Of a stretch of DNA of 55,268 nt, positions 40,607 to 49,556 are shown piece by piece. The DNA comes from Clostridia bacterium (GTDB lineage Bacteria; Bacillota; Clostridia; Acetivibrionales; DSM-2933). Numbering within the stretch: the first letter of the stretch is position 1; each line of letters begins with the position of its first letter. The notes below the pieces were generated by a model. That model had not been told where the DNA came from, did no database searches, and worked only from the letters and a program-made list of their open reading frames with translations. The stretch spans positions 1 to 55,268 of the forward strand of contig JAOAEJ010000074.1 of the NCBI GenBank assembly GCA_026416815.1. Direction: 5' to 3'. A program made the position numbers and the translations under genes.

Positions 40607-42760
40607 ATGCTTAAAGTTGGAGATATATTTGACGAAAAGTACGAGGTAGTGAAAATACTTGGCTCAGGCGGCATGGGAACTGTATATTTGACTAAAAACG
40701 TTAAGTTGGGTACCCTATGGTCGATAAAGGAAGTAGACAAGATAAACGGGGAAAAGGTTGACCTGCTTGCAGAGCCTAATATACTAAAAAAGCTGAACCA
40801 TCCTGCCCTTCCAAGGATATTTGATATCATTGAAGATGAAAACCGTATGTACATAGTATTGGATTATATTGAAGGGGAAACACTGGAAATGCTGCTTGAT
40901 AAGAGGGGCTGCTTTCCTGAGAAAACAGTGATTGAATGGACGAAACAGATATGTAATGTTTTAGCCTATCTCCACAGCCAAAAACCTCCAATCATATACA
41001 GGGATATGAAGCCGGCAAATCTGATTATAGCCCCCGATGGGGAAGTTAATCTGATTGATTTCGGTATTGCAAGGGAGTACAAAAAACAATCTACTACCGA
41101 TACTACATATATCGGTACCAGAGGGTTTGCCGCACCGGAGCAGTATGGCACAGCGCAAAGTGATGCAAGGACAGATATATACAGTCTGGGTGTGACGATG
41201 TACAATCTGCTCACAGGCAAAAGCCCCAACGAGCCACCTTATGAGATAATGCCAGTAAGGCAGATCAATAAGAGGTTTTCTGCGGGAATTGAGTATATAA
41301 TAGCAAAGTGTACAGAGCAAAACCCCATTAATAGATATAGTACGGTACAGCAACTACTGGATGACTTAAATAATATAAATGCTCTTGGTAACAGCGGTGT
41401 TAATGAAAAAAATACTGTAAATACACCGAAGAAAAAAAACAAAGCTGCCAGGGTTCTTTTTCTATTTCTGATACTTGCTTCACTATTGGGTGTGGCATAT
41501 CTAGGCTGGAGTGAAATGGAAAAGGATAATATTAATATATACGATAAGAGTATGGAGTTAGTAAAGGGAGTTATCGAGACTAAGAGCTTCGGCAGCTTCA
41601 CAGCAGAAGCCAATAGGTCTGCAGCTATGTTCGTTGTAGGTGCAACGGGCTTATTGGTATTGGTTATTATAACAATCTTTACATTGTGGATAAAAAGTAA
41701 GCCACGTAAGAAGAAAGGAAACACTAATCCTACCAAGCAAAATACGCAGCAGAATTCAGTAACCAAAAAGACTGATATCGACGAAAGAATAAAGAAGGTT
41801 ACCAACAACCTGCCTAAGCCTGAGCAGAAAGTTACTGCAAATCCTAAGGCGGTTACAGGAAGTACAAGCCTTAGCAGGGAGCTTACTGAGCCAACGGTGC
41901 TTCTGAGCAATGAATCTGTTCAAGATACTGTACTACTTGATAACCAGTCTATAAAGGAAACAGTTTTGTTGGAACAAGTTGCGGGAGTAGGCCCCCAGAG
42001 TATAAGTGGGGATATAAAAGCATCTACCTCCACCCTTCCAGCTGTCAAAGAGGAGATTAAACCTGTTGCTGTAGATTTGGCAGCGAATCGAACTGTTAAA
42101 CCGGATTCATCTCAGAAGATAGACAATTTTGAACAAGAGGTTTTAGCTGAATTTGAAGAAATAAAAAGTAAAGTTACATTACAATATAATGAGTTTGAAA
42201 AAAACGCGATTCTTCAATACCAGGAGTTTGAGAAAAATGTGCTGGGAGAATACAAGAGTATAGAAGCTGTAGTGATCGAAGAATTTAACAGGCTAAAAGC
42301 TAAAGGGGTACCTGAGACGGTGTTGAGCAAATACAGGTATGAGACTGATCCGGCGAGAATAGGTTTAATGCAAAGCTATAATCATGAAATAAACCTTAAT
42401 AAAATCGGTGGCGCGCTATGGAACTATGACTACGAGATAAATTTAAATAAAAAGGGTGCATTGGCTAATTATAATTATGAGGTTAGCTTAAATAAGACTG
42501 GTGCACTATGGGGCTGCTATTATTCACTAGACAAGAATAGAAATACCATCCTTTCCGGATATATAAATGGAAGTACTCCAAAGAGTGAAGCGGTAAGAAA
42601 AATAGGGGTATTGAAAGACAATACTTTATCCACTATAGCGAAAGCAAGAAAGGATGCAGAAAACAAGATAGGGCAGAAAAGGCAGGAAGCTATAAAAGCG
42701 ATTTCCGAGAGGAAAAGGGCTGTTGGCAAGTTGATAGACGAAATGAAAAAGATTGTATAG
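40607..42760 (+). CDS. membrane Ser/Thr protein kinase with TVLL repeats and Tyr-rich C-terminal repeats
   Basis: A 717-residue kinase. The N-terminal domain (about 1-265) has GSGGMGTVY, Lys41, catalytic loop YRDMKPANL (Asp133, with Tyr for the usual His), DFGIAREY, a Thr-rich activation segment and GFAAPEQYG. Two transmembrane segments follow (about 283-303 and 342-365). Next is a linker with three TVLL motifs exactly 11 residues apart (Thr430, 441, 452). Then comes a coiled EFE/EYK-rich region and a block of 15-16-residue Tyr/Asn repeats (YNHEINLNKIGGALWN and variants), ending in a basic helix. TVLL threonines in clostridial kinases resemble FHA-recognised phospho-sites. It follows the ABC exporter and is closed by a terminator; the WG-repeat protein is next. 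Substrates are unknown. Confidence 0.9.
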   Translation: MLKVGDIFDEKYEVVKILGSGGMGTVYLTKNVKLGTLWSIKEVDKINGEKVDLLAEPNILKKLNHPALPRIFDIIEDENRMYIVLDYIEGETLEMLLDKRGCFPEKTVIEWTKQICNVLAYLHSQKPPIIYRDMKPANLIIAPDGEVNLIDFGIAREYKKQSTTDTTYIGTRGFAAPEQYGTAQSDARTDIYSLGVTMYNLLTGKSPNEPPYEIMPVRQINKRFSAGIEYIIAKCTEQNPINRYSTVQQLLDDLNNINALGNSGVNEKNTVNTPKKKNKAARVLFLFLILASLLGVAYLGWSEMEKDNINIYDKSMELVKGVIETKSFGSFTAEANRSAAMFVVGATGLLVLVIITIFTLWIKSKPRKKKGNTNPTKQNTQQNSVTKKTDIDERIKKVTNNLPKPEQKVTANPKAVTGSTSLSRELTEPTVLLSNESVQDTVLLDNQSIKETVLLEQVAGVGPQSISGDIKASTSTLPAVKEEIKPVAVDLAANRTVKPDSSQKIDNFEQEVLAEFEEIKSKVTLQYNEFEKNAILQYQEFEKNVLGEYKSIEAVVIEEFNRLKAKGVPETVLSKYRYETDPARIGLMQSYNHEINLNKIGGALWNYDYEINLNKKGALANYNYEVSLNKTGALWGCYYSLDKNRNTILSGYINGSTPKSEAVRKIGVLKDNTLSTIAKARKDAENKIGQKRQEAIKAISERKRAVGKLIDEMKKIV

Positions 42761-42771
42761 ATGACCATCTG

Positions 42772-42797
42772 AAAAAAGCCGATTGACGGCTTTTTTT
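42772..42797 (+). terminator. terminator after the kinase gene
   Basis: AAAAAAGCCG pairs with CGGCTTTTTTT around a five-base loop. Confidence 0.9.
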
Positions 42798-42916
42798 ATG
42801 GAGTAAAAGCGGGAGTGTATATAGTTTTACTGGGGGCTTATACCCTCATGCACGTTTTGAAAAGGCTTTCATAAAATACAAGTATCAAGTAGATTTGAAT
42901 TGGAGTGAAGGCTTAT

Positions 42917-45382
42917 ATGTGGGGAGAACGCTTGGATAGCCTTGTCCAGAAGTTTATTCCAATCGGCGCAGTAATTATTAAGCCCCAAAATCCCTATGGG
43001 GTAAAAGGTATTCAGGTGATAGATCTGGATGGGGATGGAAGGCAGGAGATAGTAACATGCTATAAATGGGGCGGAGAAATTGGTGTTTTGGTTTTAAAGA
43101 GCAATGGAGGTTCATGGTATAGAATAGCGGATATTAAAGGATGGGGATATGGGTTTAGTTATGTTGGGTGCAGCGATATTACCGGAAACGGAAGGAATGA
43201 CCTGGTTATAGGATGGCAAACAGGGGCAAGGGATGCTGAACTTAATGTATTTTCGTGGGAGAGCGGCGGTATTAAAAGAATAGTTGGTAGTCTTTTGTAT
43301 AGTATGCTAGAAGTTGAAGATATGCCCGCAAAGTACGGAATAGACAAGAAAGCTGAGCTTGCGCTATGGAGTCTTGTTACAGGGGATATATATTCGGTTG
43401 AAGTGCTGCGCTGGGACAGTTCAAGGCTGATTACTGCACAGGATGTGTACCCGTACTATTTTAAAAGGGTAGTTAAATATTATGAGCAGAAGGTCAGGGA
43501 AATGCCGGAGGAAGCTTCTTATCGGGAGTATCTGGCTGAGGCACAGATAAAAGCCGGTATTCCTGATGAAAGCACAGAGCTGGTAGAAGCTGGTGCTGGA
43601 AGCAGCCAGGATTGCGTTCTGCAAAATGAGTTTAAGGGTGTGAAGGATAAGGCAGAATCTGAAGTTGAAAATAGAATACAAGACCTCCATCCTGCAGCGG
43701 AGAAGGTAATAGGAGGGGTGAAGTGGGGATACATAAATAATAAAGGAGAATTTACTATAAAGCCAATATACGACTGGGCAGAGGATTTTCAGGACAATGG
43801 TTTGGCAGTAGTGGGAGTAGGGGGCTTATCCGGTGTTATTGATAAAACCGGAAAATATGTAGTTGAGCCAAAGTATGACAGCATAAACCAGTTTTCCGAA
43901 GGTTTAGCGACAGCATACTCCAATCAGAAGTTCAGCGTAATAAACACTCAGGGTAAAGTAATATTTGAATCCGAGGGGTACATAGACCACTTCCATGACG
44001 GCAGAGCGGCATTTGTTAATGGCACTCCTGGGGAGAAATGGCTCTATGGATATATTGATAAGCAAGGTAAGATAGTTATTAAGCCAAGATATAAGTCTGC
44101 GGGCAATTTCAAAAACGGAAAAGCGGTGGTAGAACTTGATGAGGGTGGATATGCCATCATTGACCCGAATAGTCAAATACTCAAAAAGTTTAACTATGCC
44201 TTTGTGGGAGACATAAGTGACGGATTGTTGCCGTTTAAAGAAAAAGCTGATGGAAAGTTCGGTTTTATAGATGAGAAGGGTAATGTTGTAATAGCTCCTA
44301 AATTTAGCGGTGTAGAAGGTTTTGTAAACGGCAGGGCTGTTGTAAATGTATCGGAGGATTATACAAATTACCAGTATGGTCTTATTGATAAAAAGGGTAA
44401 GTTTATAATAGATCCTAAATACAATGACGTGAGAATACTCGGGGAAGGTATGGCAGCTGCCGGTACCGCTATTGACAAAGAGAATATGTTTAAAGGAGCC
44501 AAGTATGCAATTGCTGATATAAACGGTAAATTCCTTACCGATTATATTTATTATGGAGTTTCGCAATATGAAAATGGGTATGCTTCGGTCTATGATAATA
44601 CTTCCACGTTCTTTATAGATAAGACTGGGAAGAAAGCTGCAAACCTCCCATCTGTAAATGGAATCGGCACGCTTTCCTTCGAGGGGGATTTAATTAAGGC
44701 AAACGTAGACAACCGGATATGGTATATTGATAAATCCGGAAGGACTATATGGAAGCCGAATTCACAGGTACGATTGAATAATCGCTATATAGTTAAGGAA
44801 GTGAAGTATAGGCCTAATAGAAATTATTTAGTGTATTACCCCGAGATTTCGGGCATGGATAGTCCTAAGTCACAGGAGGAGCTTAACAAGAAGCTTAAGG
44901 ATATAGCCATAACACAGAAGGTTGGCAGTAGTCAGGAGCTTGACTTTAGTTATGATGGGGACTACGAGGTAGACTTCTATCAAAAGAATTTGTTAGGTAT
45001 AGAATTCACAGGATACGAGTATCCCTTCGGAGCAGCGCATGGGATGCCTAGAAAGGAATATGCCCATGTTGATTTGAAAAGCGGGAGCTTTTATGAGCTC
45101 AAAGACCTTTTCAAGAAGGATAGCAACTACGTTAAGGTGTTAAGTGATATCATCAGAAAGCAGATAGAAGCCCAAGGAGAAGACTCCCCAGTGTGGATGG
45201 AAAGTTATAAGGGTATAAAGGCAGATCAGCCTTTTTATATTACAAAGGATGCTTTAAACATATACTTCTACCCCTATGAGATTGCATCTTTTGCTGCCGG
45301 ATTTCCTACATTTAGAATACCCTTTAATGACATTATGAGCATAATTAATACTGAGGGAAGCTTTTGGAGGTCCTTCAAATAA
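42917..45382 (+). CDS. FG-GAP-like / WG-repeat / DUF3298 protein
   Basis: An 821-residue protein. N-terminal region (about 1-150) has FG-GAP/VCBS-like calcium-loop motifs (DLDGDGRQEIV, DITGNGRNDLVIG). After a linker, about ten WG-type repeats (about 270-615; pattern GYIDKxGKxVIxPxYDxxxxFxxGLAxV) follow, then a DUF3298-type domain (about 635-821; KSGSFYELKDLFKKDSNYVKVLSDII). No signal peptide is seen, odd for FG-GAP modules. ATG 42917 is preceded by GAAGG; GTG 42905 is an alternative. It follows the kinase but has its own transcription unit after the kinase's terminator. WG repeats are beta-rich binding modules of unknown ligand. A role as partner or substrate of the kinase is only suggested by position. 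Confidence 0.87.
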   Translation: MWGERLDSLVQKFIPIGAVIIKPQNPYGVKGIQVIDLDGDGRQEIVTCYKWGGEIGVLVLKSNGGSWYRIADIKGWGYGFSYVGCSDITGNGRNDLVIGWQTGARDAELNVFSWESGGIKRIVGSLLYSMLEVEDMPAKYGIDKKAELALWSLVTGDIYSVEVLRWDSSRLITAQDVYPYYFKRVVKYYEQKVREMPEEASYREYLAEAQIKAGIPDESTELVEAGAGSSQDCVLQNEFKGVKDKAESEVENRIQDLHPAAEKVIGGVKWGYINNKGEFTIKPIYDWAEDFQDNGLAVVGVGGLSGVIDKTGKYVVEPKYDSINQFSEGLATAYSNQKFSVINTQGKVIFESEGYIDHFHDGRAAFVNGTPGEKWLYGYIDKQGKIVIKPRYKSAGNFKNGKAVVELDEGGYAIIDPNSQILKKFNYAFVGDISDGLLPFKEKADGKFGFIDEKGNVVIAPKFSGVEGFVNGRAVVNVSEDYTNYQYGLIDKKGKFIIDPKYNDVRILGEGMAAAGTAIDKENMFKGAKYAIADINGKFLTDYIYYGVSQYENGYASVYDNTSTFFIDKTGKKAANLPSVNGIGTLSFEGDLIKANVDNRIWYIDKSGRTIWKPNSQVRLNNRYIVKEVKYRPNRNYLVYYPEISGMDSPKSQEELNKKLKDIAITQKVGSSQELDFSYDGDYEVDFYQKNLLGIEFTGYEYPFGAAHGMPRKEYAHVDLKSGSFYELKDLFKKDSNYVKVLSDIIRKQIEAQGEDSPVWMESYKGIKADQPFYITKDALNIYFYPYEIASFAAGFPTFRIPFNDIMSIINTEGSFWRSFK

Positions 45383-45413
45383 GCTTAAGTTATTTTTAGA
45401 GCATACAAAAGCC

Positions 45414-45484
45414 GCAAGTCCCTCAAGCTGCAAAATCAAGTTAAAGGTATTAAACTGGCTTAGGAGGGACTTGCAGCATATAAT
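45414..45484. terminator. inverted repeat between convergent genes
   Basis: GCAAGTCCCTC and GAGGGACTTGC form a perfect 11-bp stem around a 49-base loop. Position between two convergent genes suggests a shared terminator; the loop is large and T-runs are weak. Confidence 0.45.
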
Positions 45485-45497
45485 CGGTTTATATAAA

Positions 45498-46928
45498 TTA
45501 ATAGTGCATACCTATGTAAGTAGAATTGCGGTAAACTATATGGGGAGCGATATCCCCGGGATATTTGACATACAAAGGCCCCCACGAAGGATTATTGTCA
45601 TGCATTGTTTTTAAAATAGCCTTCATGCGCTCAAAAATCAATGGTATGTCACTTTCGCCGGCAACTGCTTTCATAACAGCAGCAGCAACTACATGAGTAG
45701 CATAGATTTTATTGGAATAGCTTGTGGGTAATGGAGCTGTTGTGGTAAGAGTCTCTCCGAGTTGTTTCACTATGCTTTCATCACGGTTGCGCCAGTTTTG
45801 AATCTGCGATAATTTGTGGTTTTCAAGGCTCTTAAGTTTTGTATGAATTATTGCCCTTGCTACCAATTTTGCAGAATCCTTGGCAGCGCTAACATCCACA
45901 TATGTATCCGATATTTGAATTCCAGAAAGATCCTTATCGGTTTCATCTTCAATAATTCTAGCCCAGGTTTTAGCTCCGGCAAAATTGAGCATTCCTACAG
46001 ATGAAGCAGCCAGATATCCTCTTAAAATATCTGCTGGATGGGAGTCATACTCATAGCCAATATTTCTAAGAACCGGCTTACCTCCAAAAGCAAAATTCAA
46101 TCCGCGGAAATAGCCTATCAATCCTATACCGGCAGCGGGTCCCATATTAAGTATCCCAAGGACGTCTGAAGCAGTCTCATCAATCCTGTCTGCCCAATAT
46201 TCCGGCAGTCCATACCCTATATTTTTTTCTTTGAGCTCCGACAACACAGCTTGCTGTAGTTCAGCTAGCAGTCCTGTATCCGCATGTAAAATATCATGAC
46301 CTCCTGTTTCATGCCCAAGAGCAGCCCAAGCAAGGATACCGCTTTTGGAGTTGGAAGGTGGAAGGTTTACAATGGCTGCCTTTAAGCCAAAAATAGATGT
46401 AGCGTCAATAGGCCATGTATAGGGGCCTGATGAGGGGTTTCCCCACTTTACAAGGGGGGGAATAACGCTTTTATCCGGCGGCTTAACTCCAACCCTGTCT
46501 TCAGCACTTAAAAACCCATCGTAAAGGTCGCTGATAACCTCCTGGAAAGCGTCAGTAGCATTTTCAGAGTAACTTTCACCGTTTTGTAGGATAGCATGAG
46601 CAATATCAAGCATTAACCCTGCAGTACCGTACCTGTTAGGGTCGGAAGAAAGTATCTTATTAAAACCTTGAGGCCCTAACCTATCGAGCGTTTTAACATA
46701 AGGATTAAAGACCGCCTCCTGATAAAGAGGGGGAAGCTTATCCCTTGAAGATTCCAATCTACTTCTCAATTCATTGAAATCCGTCGGATCATCCGGACCT
46801 CTATAGACATCCAAAGCAGCGTTTTTAGCGTCTTCAACACATGCAGTAAGGTTATTTATGTCAGGTGTTGTAACCACAACTGCCTCAGCTGATGAATGTA
46901 AATCTGTAAATAAGTTTGTTTCGTTCAT
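45498..46928 (-). CDS. unrecognised 476-residue protein with a possible metal-binding HETGGH motif
   Basis: No family recognised; no signal peptide. The centre (about 205-260) has GHETGGHDILHADTG, with closely spaced His/Glu/Asp, followed ~35 residues later by DETASDVLGI. This resembles a zincin helix plus third ligand but the spacing is HExxxH and not HExxH. Upstream is a hydrophobic AALG. The C-terminal half is helical and ends in a short Tyr-rich tail. AGAGGTGAT precedes the ATG. It is convergent with the WG-repeat gene. I infer a metalloprotein, possibly a peptidase, with low confidence. Related proteins may exist as uncharacterised ORFs. Confidence 0.65.
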   Translation of the reverse strand: MNETNLFTDLHSSAEAVVVTTPDINNLTACVEDAKNAALDVYRGPDDPTDFNELRSRLESSRDKLPPLYQEAVFNPYVKTLDRLGPQGFNKILSSDPNRYGTAGLMLDIAHAILQNGESYSENATDAFQEVISDLYDGFLSAEDRVGVKPPDKSVIPPLVKWGNPSSGPYTWPIDATSIFGLKAAIVNLPPSNSKSGILAWAALGHETGGHDILHADTGLLAELQQAVLSELKEKNIGYGLPEYWADRIDETASDVLGILNMGPAAGIGLIGYFRGLNFAFGGKPVLRNIGYEYDSHPADILRGYLAASSVGMLNFAGAKTWARIIEDETDKDLSGIQISDTYVDVSAAKDSAKLVARAIIHTKLKSLENHKLSQIQNWRNRDESIVKQLGETLTTTAPLPTSYSNKIYATHVVAAAVMKAVAGESDIPLIFERMKAILKTMHDNNPSWGPLYVKYPGDIAPHIVYRNSTYIGMHY

Positions 46929-47457
46929 AATATCACCTCTTCCGTAGTAGAACTATTTGAGATTTATACTATGTATATCAGCACAGCTTGTTCATGCTGA
47001 CAATATATTATATGCAATATATGCAAATTTATGTATGTATAGAAAGGCAGCCTGAAAATCTATACAGTTGTGAATATAAACAACCACAGACATTACCATC
47101 CACCTGCAAAGCCTCCTGCCCTTTGAAGCCGGCCACCCCAGACAACGAGTAGAGGAGAGCAGCCGAGAGGGGAACCGAATAGGACACTGGTGTTACTTTA
47201 AGTTGGGCAGCGTTTTAAATGCGAAGCCTTTAAAAAATGTCATTCCAGAGACTGCTGCAACTTTAAATATTTCGCTGCTTAGCAAGATGGGTTCCCCCCT
47301 CGGAAACTGCTTTAGGTGGCATCAAAAACACCTCAAAAACACCCCAAAGACATATCCAAATAACCCTTCCACAACGCCCCCAGCCAATTGAACACCTTAC
47401 CCCGTACTGGTATAATATACTTACCCCATAATCCATTATCCAAGAGGTGCAAAGAAT
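46929..47457. other. 529-bp intergenic region with structured segment
   Basis: The first ~130 bases hold the minus-strand gene's promoter region. From ~47095 to ~47390 the sequence is noticeably more GC-rich than typical spacers here, without a credible ORF, and contains the nested pairing described at 47163-47303 and a small AGGTG/CACCT hairpin at 47314-47333. Confidence 0.5.
47163..47303 (+). ncRNA. candidate structured RNA of unknown class
   Basis: Nested pairing: outer stem CCGAGAGGGGAACC (47163-47176) with GGTTCCCCCCTCGG (47290-47303), one mismatch; middle stem 47202-47212 with 47273-47283, 11 consecutive pairs including G-U; inner hairpin TTTTAAA (47213-47219) with TTTAAAA (47229-47235). 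It is GC-rich against an AT-rich background. The coding strand is not determined, and no promoter or terminator is clear. A decayed mobile intron or repeat is an alternative. Confidence 0.4.
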
Positions 47458-48354
47458 TTGAGCAACATACATAGAATAATCTGGTTTGATCAGGAAGTAC
47501 GGGCCAATAAGTATCCCAATGCTAACCAAATAGCAGAGAAATTTGAAATTTCGGTACGCCAGGCAAATAGGGATATCGAATACCTAAGAAGTTCCATGGG
47601 TGCTCCCCTAAAGTATATAGCAGCTAAGCGAGGCTTTGAATATGAAGACAATACCTTTGTACTTCCAAATGTTTATATAACCGAAGAAGAAAAAATTGCT
47701 TTAAGCTATCTTGCATACAAATATGAAAACTATGACTATACACCAAAAAACTCCAGGGTAGCAGGACTGTTTAAGAAGCTTACGAATGAAGAGAAACAAG
47801 AAGATAAGATTCCCATATTTAACTTGGATGATACCTCTGTCAGCCTCATTTACAAAATAAAGTGTTGCATTAAGGAGAAAAAGAGGCTGCATATAAAATA
47901 CGCCGATGAACAGAATGGTATGCAAAACCTTATAATTCATCCTTATGATATCTATACAATGTACAAAAATGATTACGTTGCGGCATTTTGTGAGGATACC
48001 GGGACTATATCCGGATTTACACTTGAAAGAATAGTTTGCATTGAAAGTGATAATAGAAGCTTTTCAATCCATACTGCTTATGACCAAACCAAGCTAAATC
48101 CCGACTCTAGAAAGGTTCCTTTCAAAGCTATCATAGAGTTTGAAGAGGGTTATAACAGTTCATGGTTTATGGGGAGAGAGATAAGAAGGTTACCTTCAGG
48201 TTTTTGTGAAATAGAGTTTGAAGATTTGGAGGAGTTTATAAAAGACTTACTGATGTCAAAAAATTGGAGAAGAATTCATTCACCTACTTGGCTTAAGTCA
48301 AAATTAAAAAATAGGTGTATGTATATACTAGAAAAAATAAATAGTGAGAATTAA
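47458..48354 (+). CDS. WYL-domain transcriptional regulator (YafY/DeoR-like HTH)
   Basis: A 298-residue regulator. The N-terminal HTH_11 domain (NIHRIIWFDQEVRANKYPNANQIAEKFEISVRQANRDIEYLRSSMGAPLKY) is followed by a WYL-type ligand domain (about 130-210; KKRLHIKYADEQNGMQNLIIHPYDIYTMYKNDYVAAFCE, FTLERI) and a C-terminal WCX-like extension. WYL domains sense nucleotides or nucleic-acid fragments. The TTG start lies eight bases after AGAGGTG. It stands alone, followed by a terminator. Regulated genes cannot be named. Confidence 0.9.
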   Translation: MSNIHRIIWFDQEVRANKYPNANQIAEKFEISVRQANRDIEYLRSSMGAPLKYIAAKRGFEYEDNTFVLPNVYITEEEKIALSYLAYKYENYDYTPKNSRVAGLFKKLTNEEKQEDKIPIFNLDDTSVSLIYKIKCCIKEKKRLHIKYADEQNGMQNLIIHPYDIYTMYKNDYVAAFCEDTGTISGFTLERIVCIESDNRSFSIHTAYDQTKLNPDSRKVPFKAIIEFEEGYNSSWFMGREIRRLPSGFCEIEFEDLEEFIKDLLMSKNWRRIHSPTWLKSKLKNRCMYILEKINSEN

Positions 48355-48355
48355 A

Positions 48356-48390
48356 GTGGTATGACATTTTGTGTCATACCATTTGTTTTA
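48356..48390 (+). terminator. terminator after the WYL regulator
   Basis: GGTATGACA pairs perfectly with TGTCATACC around a short loop, then TTTGTTTT. Confidence 0.85.
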
Positions 48391-48444
48391 TAATAGAGAT
48401 ATGATTAAGTACTTAACAGAAAATTTCATTTAAGTAAGATTTAT

Positions 48445-48543
48445 AAGTGTTTAGGATGAAAGTGATTTTTTTCCGACAGGCAACTACCGCTTAATACAGG
48501 TGTTTCCCTATCGGTCAATCACTAAGCCTAACCTAAACTATCT
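48445..48543 (+). repeat. family B palindromic repeat, divergent copy B5
   Basis: Shares AAAGTGATTT and AATCACTAAG with the other B copies but has stem CCGACAGG/CCTATCGG and ends GTTTAGG/CCTAAAC-like. The loop CCGCTTAATACAGG is the counterpart of CTGTGATAAGTGG in B1. Stem bases differ on both sides while the loop is retained. Confidence 0.72.
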
Positions 48544-48561
48544 TTACCTGCAGGAGGAAAT

Positions 48562-49542
48562 ATGAGCGGAAAAATTCTCAGCAACATTACTATAAAGGGC
48601 GAATCAAGGTCATACATAAACTGTTTGTATGCACTGCTAACTGCTGCCGGTATGTTTAGTATGCCTAAGTATATGCTTTCGGGTATGACAGGCATGGCCT
48701 TCAAATTTACTATACATAATAAACTTCTTCCAAGCTCTGTGGATATGTATAACCCTTGGGAAAACTGGAGGGCAGTAGATACGCTCGGGATATATTCAGA
48801 GGTATTTTCCGGCAGCATTCACAATCCTACTTTTCCACTGTATAAAAAGGAGGCATTGAGAAAGATAAAGCAAACTATCGATGACGGTAAAGCAGTTATA
48901 GCATGGGGACTCAATCAACCGCTATATTACTTGATATGCGGATATGACGATGTTGACAGAGTGTTCTTTTTTAAGTACATACATGATGATGAAAATGATG
49001 TTATGCTTTACGATAATTTCGGTTTTGTAAACCAGGGAGATTGGAGCTACCAGCTTGTAGGAGACAGTATACATAAGGATATCAGAGATATTTACAGAGC
49101 TTCTTTCCAAATAGCAATAGATGAATGGGAGGCTGAGTACAAAGTAAATCCCGAATATGCATCAGGGAGAAGCGCATATAGGAACCTTATAAATGCACTT
49201 AAAACAGGGGATGTACATGATTTTGGCCCATATCATATTATGGAAACATACATAAAATCTAAACACGAAATTCACATGTATATGCAAGAAGTAATAAAGG
49301 AATTGCCACAATTAAAGCAGGCGGCTGAACTCTATCGGCATGTTGCGGGTATATACCAGAATATTAGCTCGCTTTCGGTAGCTAAAAGCTTCATAGAGGA
49401 TAGAAAATTTGTCCCTACTTTAGTGGAACTTTTTGAAATTGCACTAAAGAAAGAAGAGGCAGCTGTAAGAGAATTAAAGATTTATATTAATGAAATTATG
49501 GGTAACAGTGCAATAAACCCAACACGATTAAAGGATATATAA
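48562..49542 (+). CDS. BtrH_N / DUF4872-like protein
   Basis: A 326-residue protein resembling the butirosin-biosynthesis BtrH N-terminal family (papain-like fold). The Cys of the N-terminal motif is present (SYINCLYALLTAAGM), but where the catalytic His usually precedes the GYDD segment the sequence reads LYYLICGYDD, so catalysis may be lost or changed. The C-terminal ~150 residues are helical. AGGAGG precedes the ATG. The Ntn-hydrolase gene follows 14 bases downstream, so the two act together. BtrH transfers an acyl group from a carrier protein to an aminoglycoside; no carrier protein is near here. Function is unknown. Confidence 0.75.
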   Translation: MSGKILSNITIKGESRSYINCLYALLTAAGMFSMPKYMLSGMTGMAFKFTIHNKLLPSSVDMYNPWENWRAVDTLGIYSEVFSGSIHNPTFPLYKKEALRKIKQTIDDGKAVIAWGLNQPLYYLICGYDDVDRVFFFKYIHDDENDVMLYDNFGFVNQGDWSYQLVGDSIHKDIRDIYRASFQIAIDEWEAEYKVNPEYASGRSAYRNLINALKTGDVHDFGPYHIMETYIKSKHEIHMYMQEVIKELPQLKQAAELYRHVAGIYQNISSLSVAKSFIEDRKFVPTLVELFEIALKKEEAAVRELKIYINEIMGNSAINPTRLKDI

Positions 49543-49556
49543 AGGAGGAGTAAAAC

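Noticed and set aside
40990..41010. Loss of kinase activity because HRD reads YRD.
   Set aside because: Asp133, Lys41 and DFG are present; I recall related clostridial kinases with YRD, so a pseudokinase call is not supported.
41239..41910. 223-codon minus-strand open frame inside the Ser/Thr kinase gene.
   Set aside because: Lies opposite the kinase and its membrane segments; no ribosome site; composition is that of an antisense shadow.
43904..44566. 220-codon minus-strand open frame opposite the WG repeats.
   Set aside because: The repeat periodicity on the plus strand explains the open frame; no credible start.
47203..47391. Open frame of 62 codons in the GC-rich spacer.
   Set aside because: No ribosome binding site, low-complexity Pro/Thr/Asn tail, and the region is better explained by base pairing.
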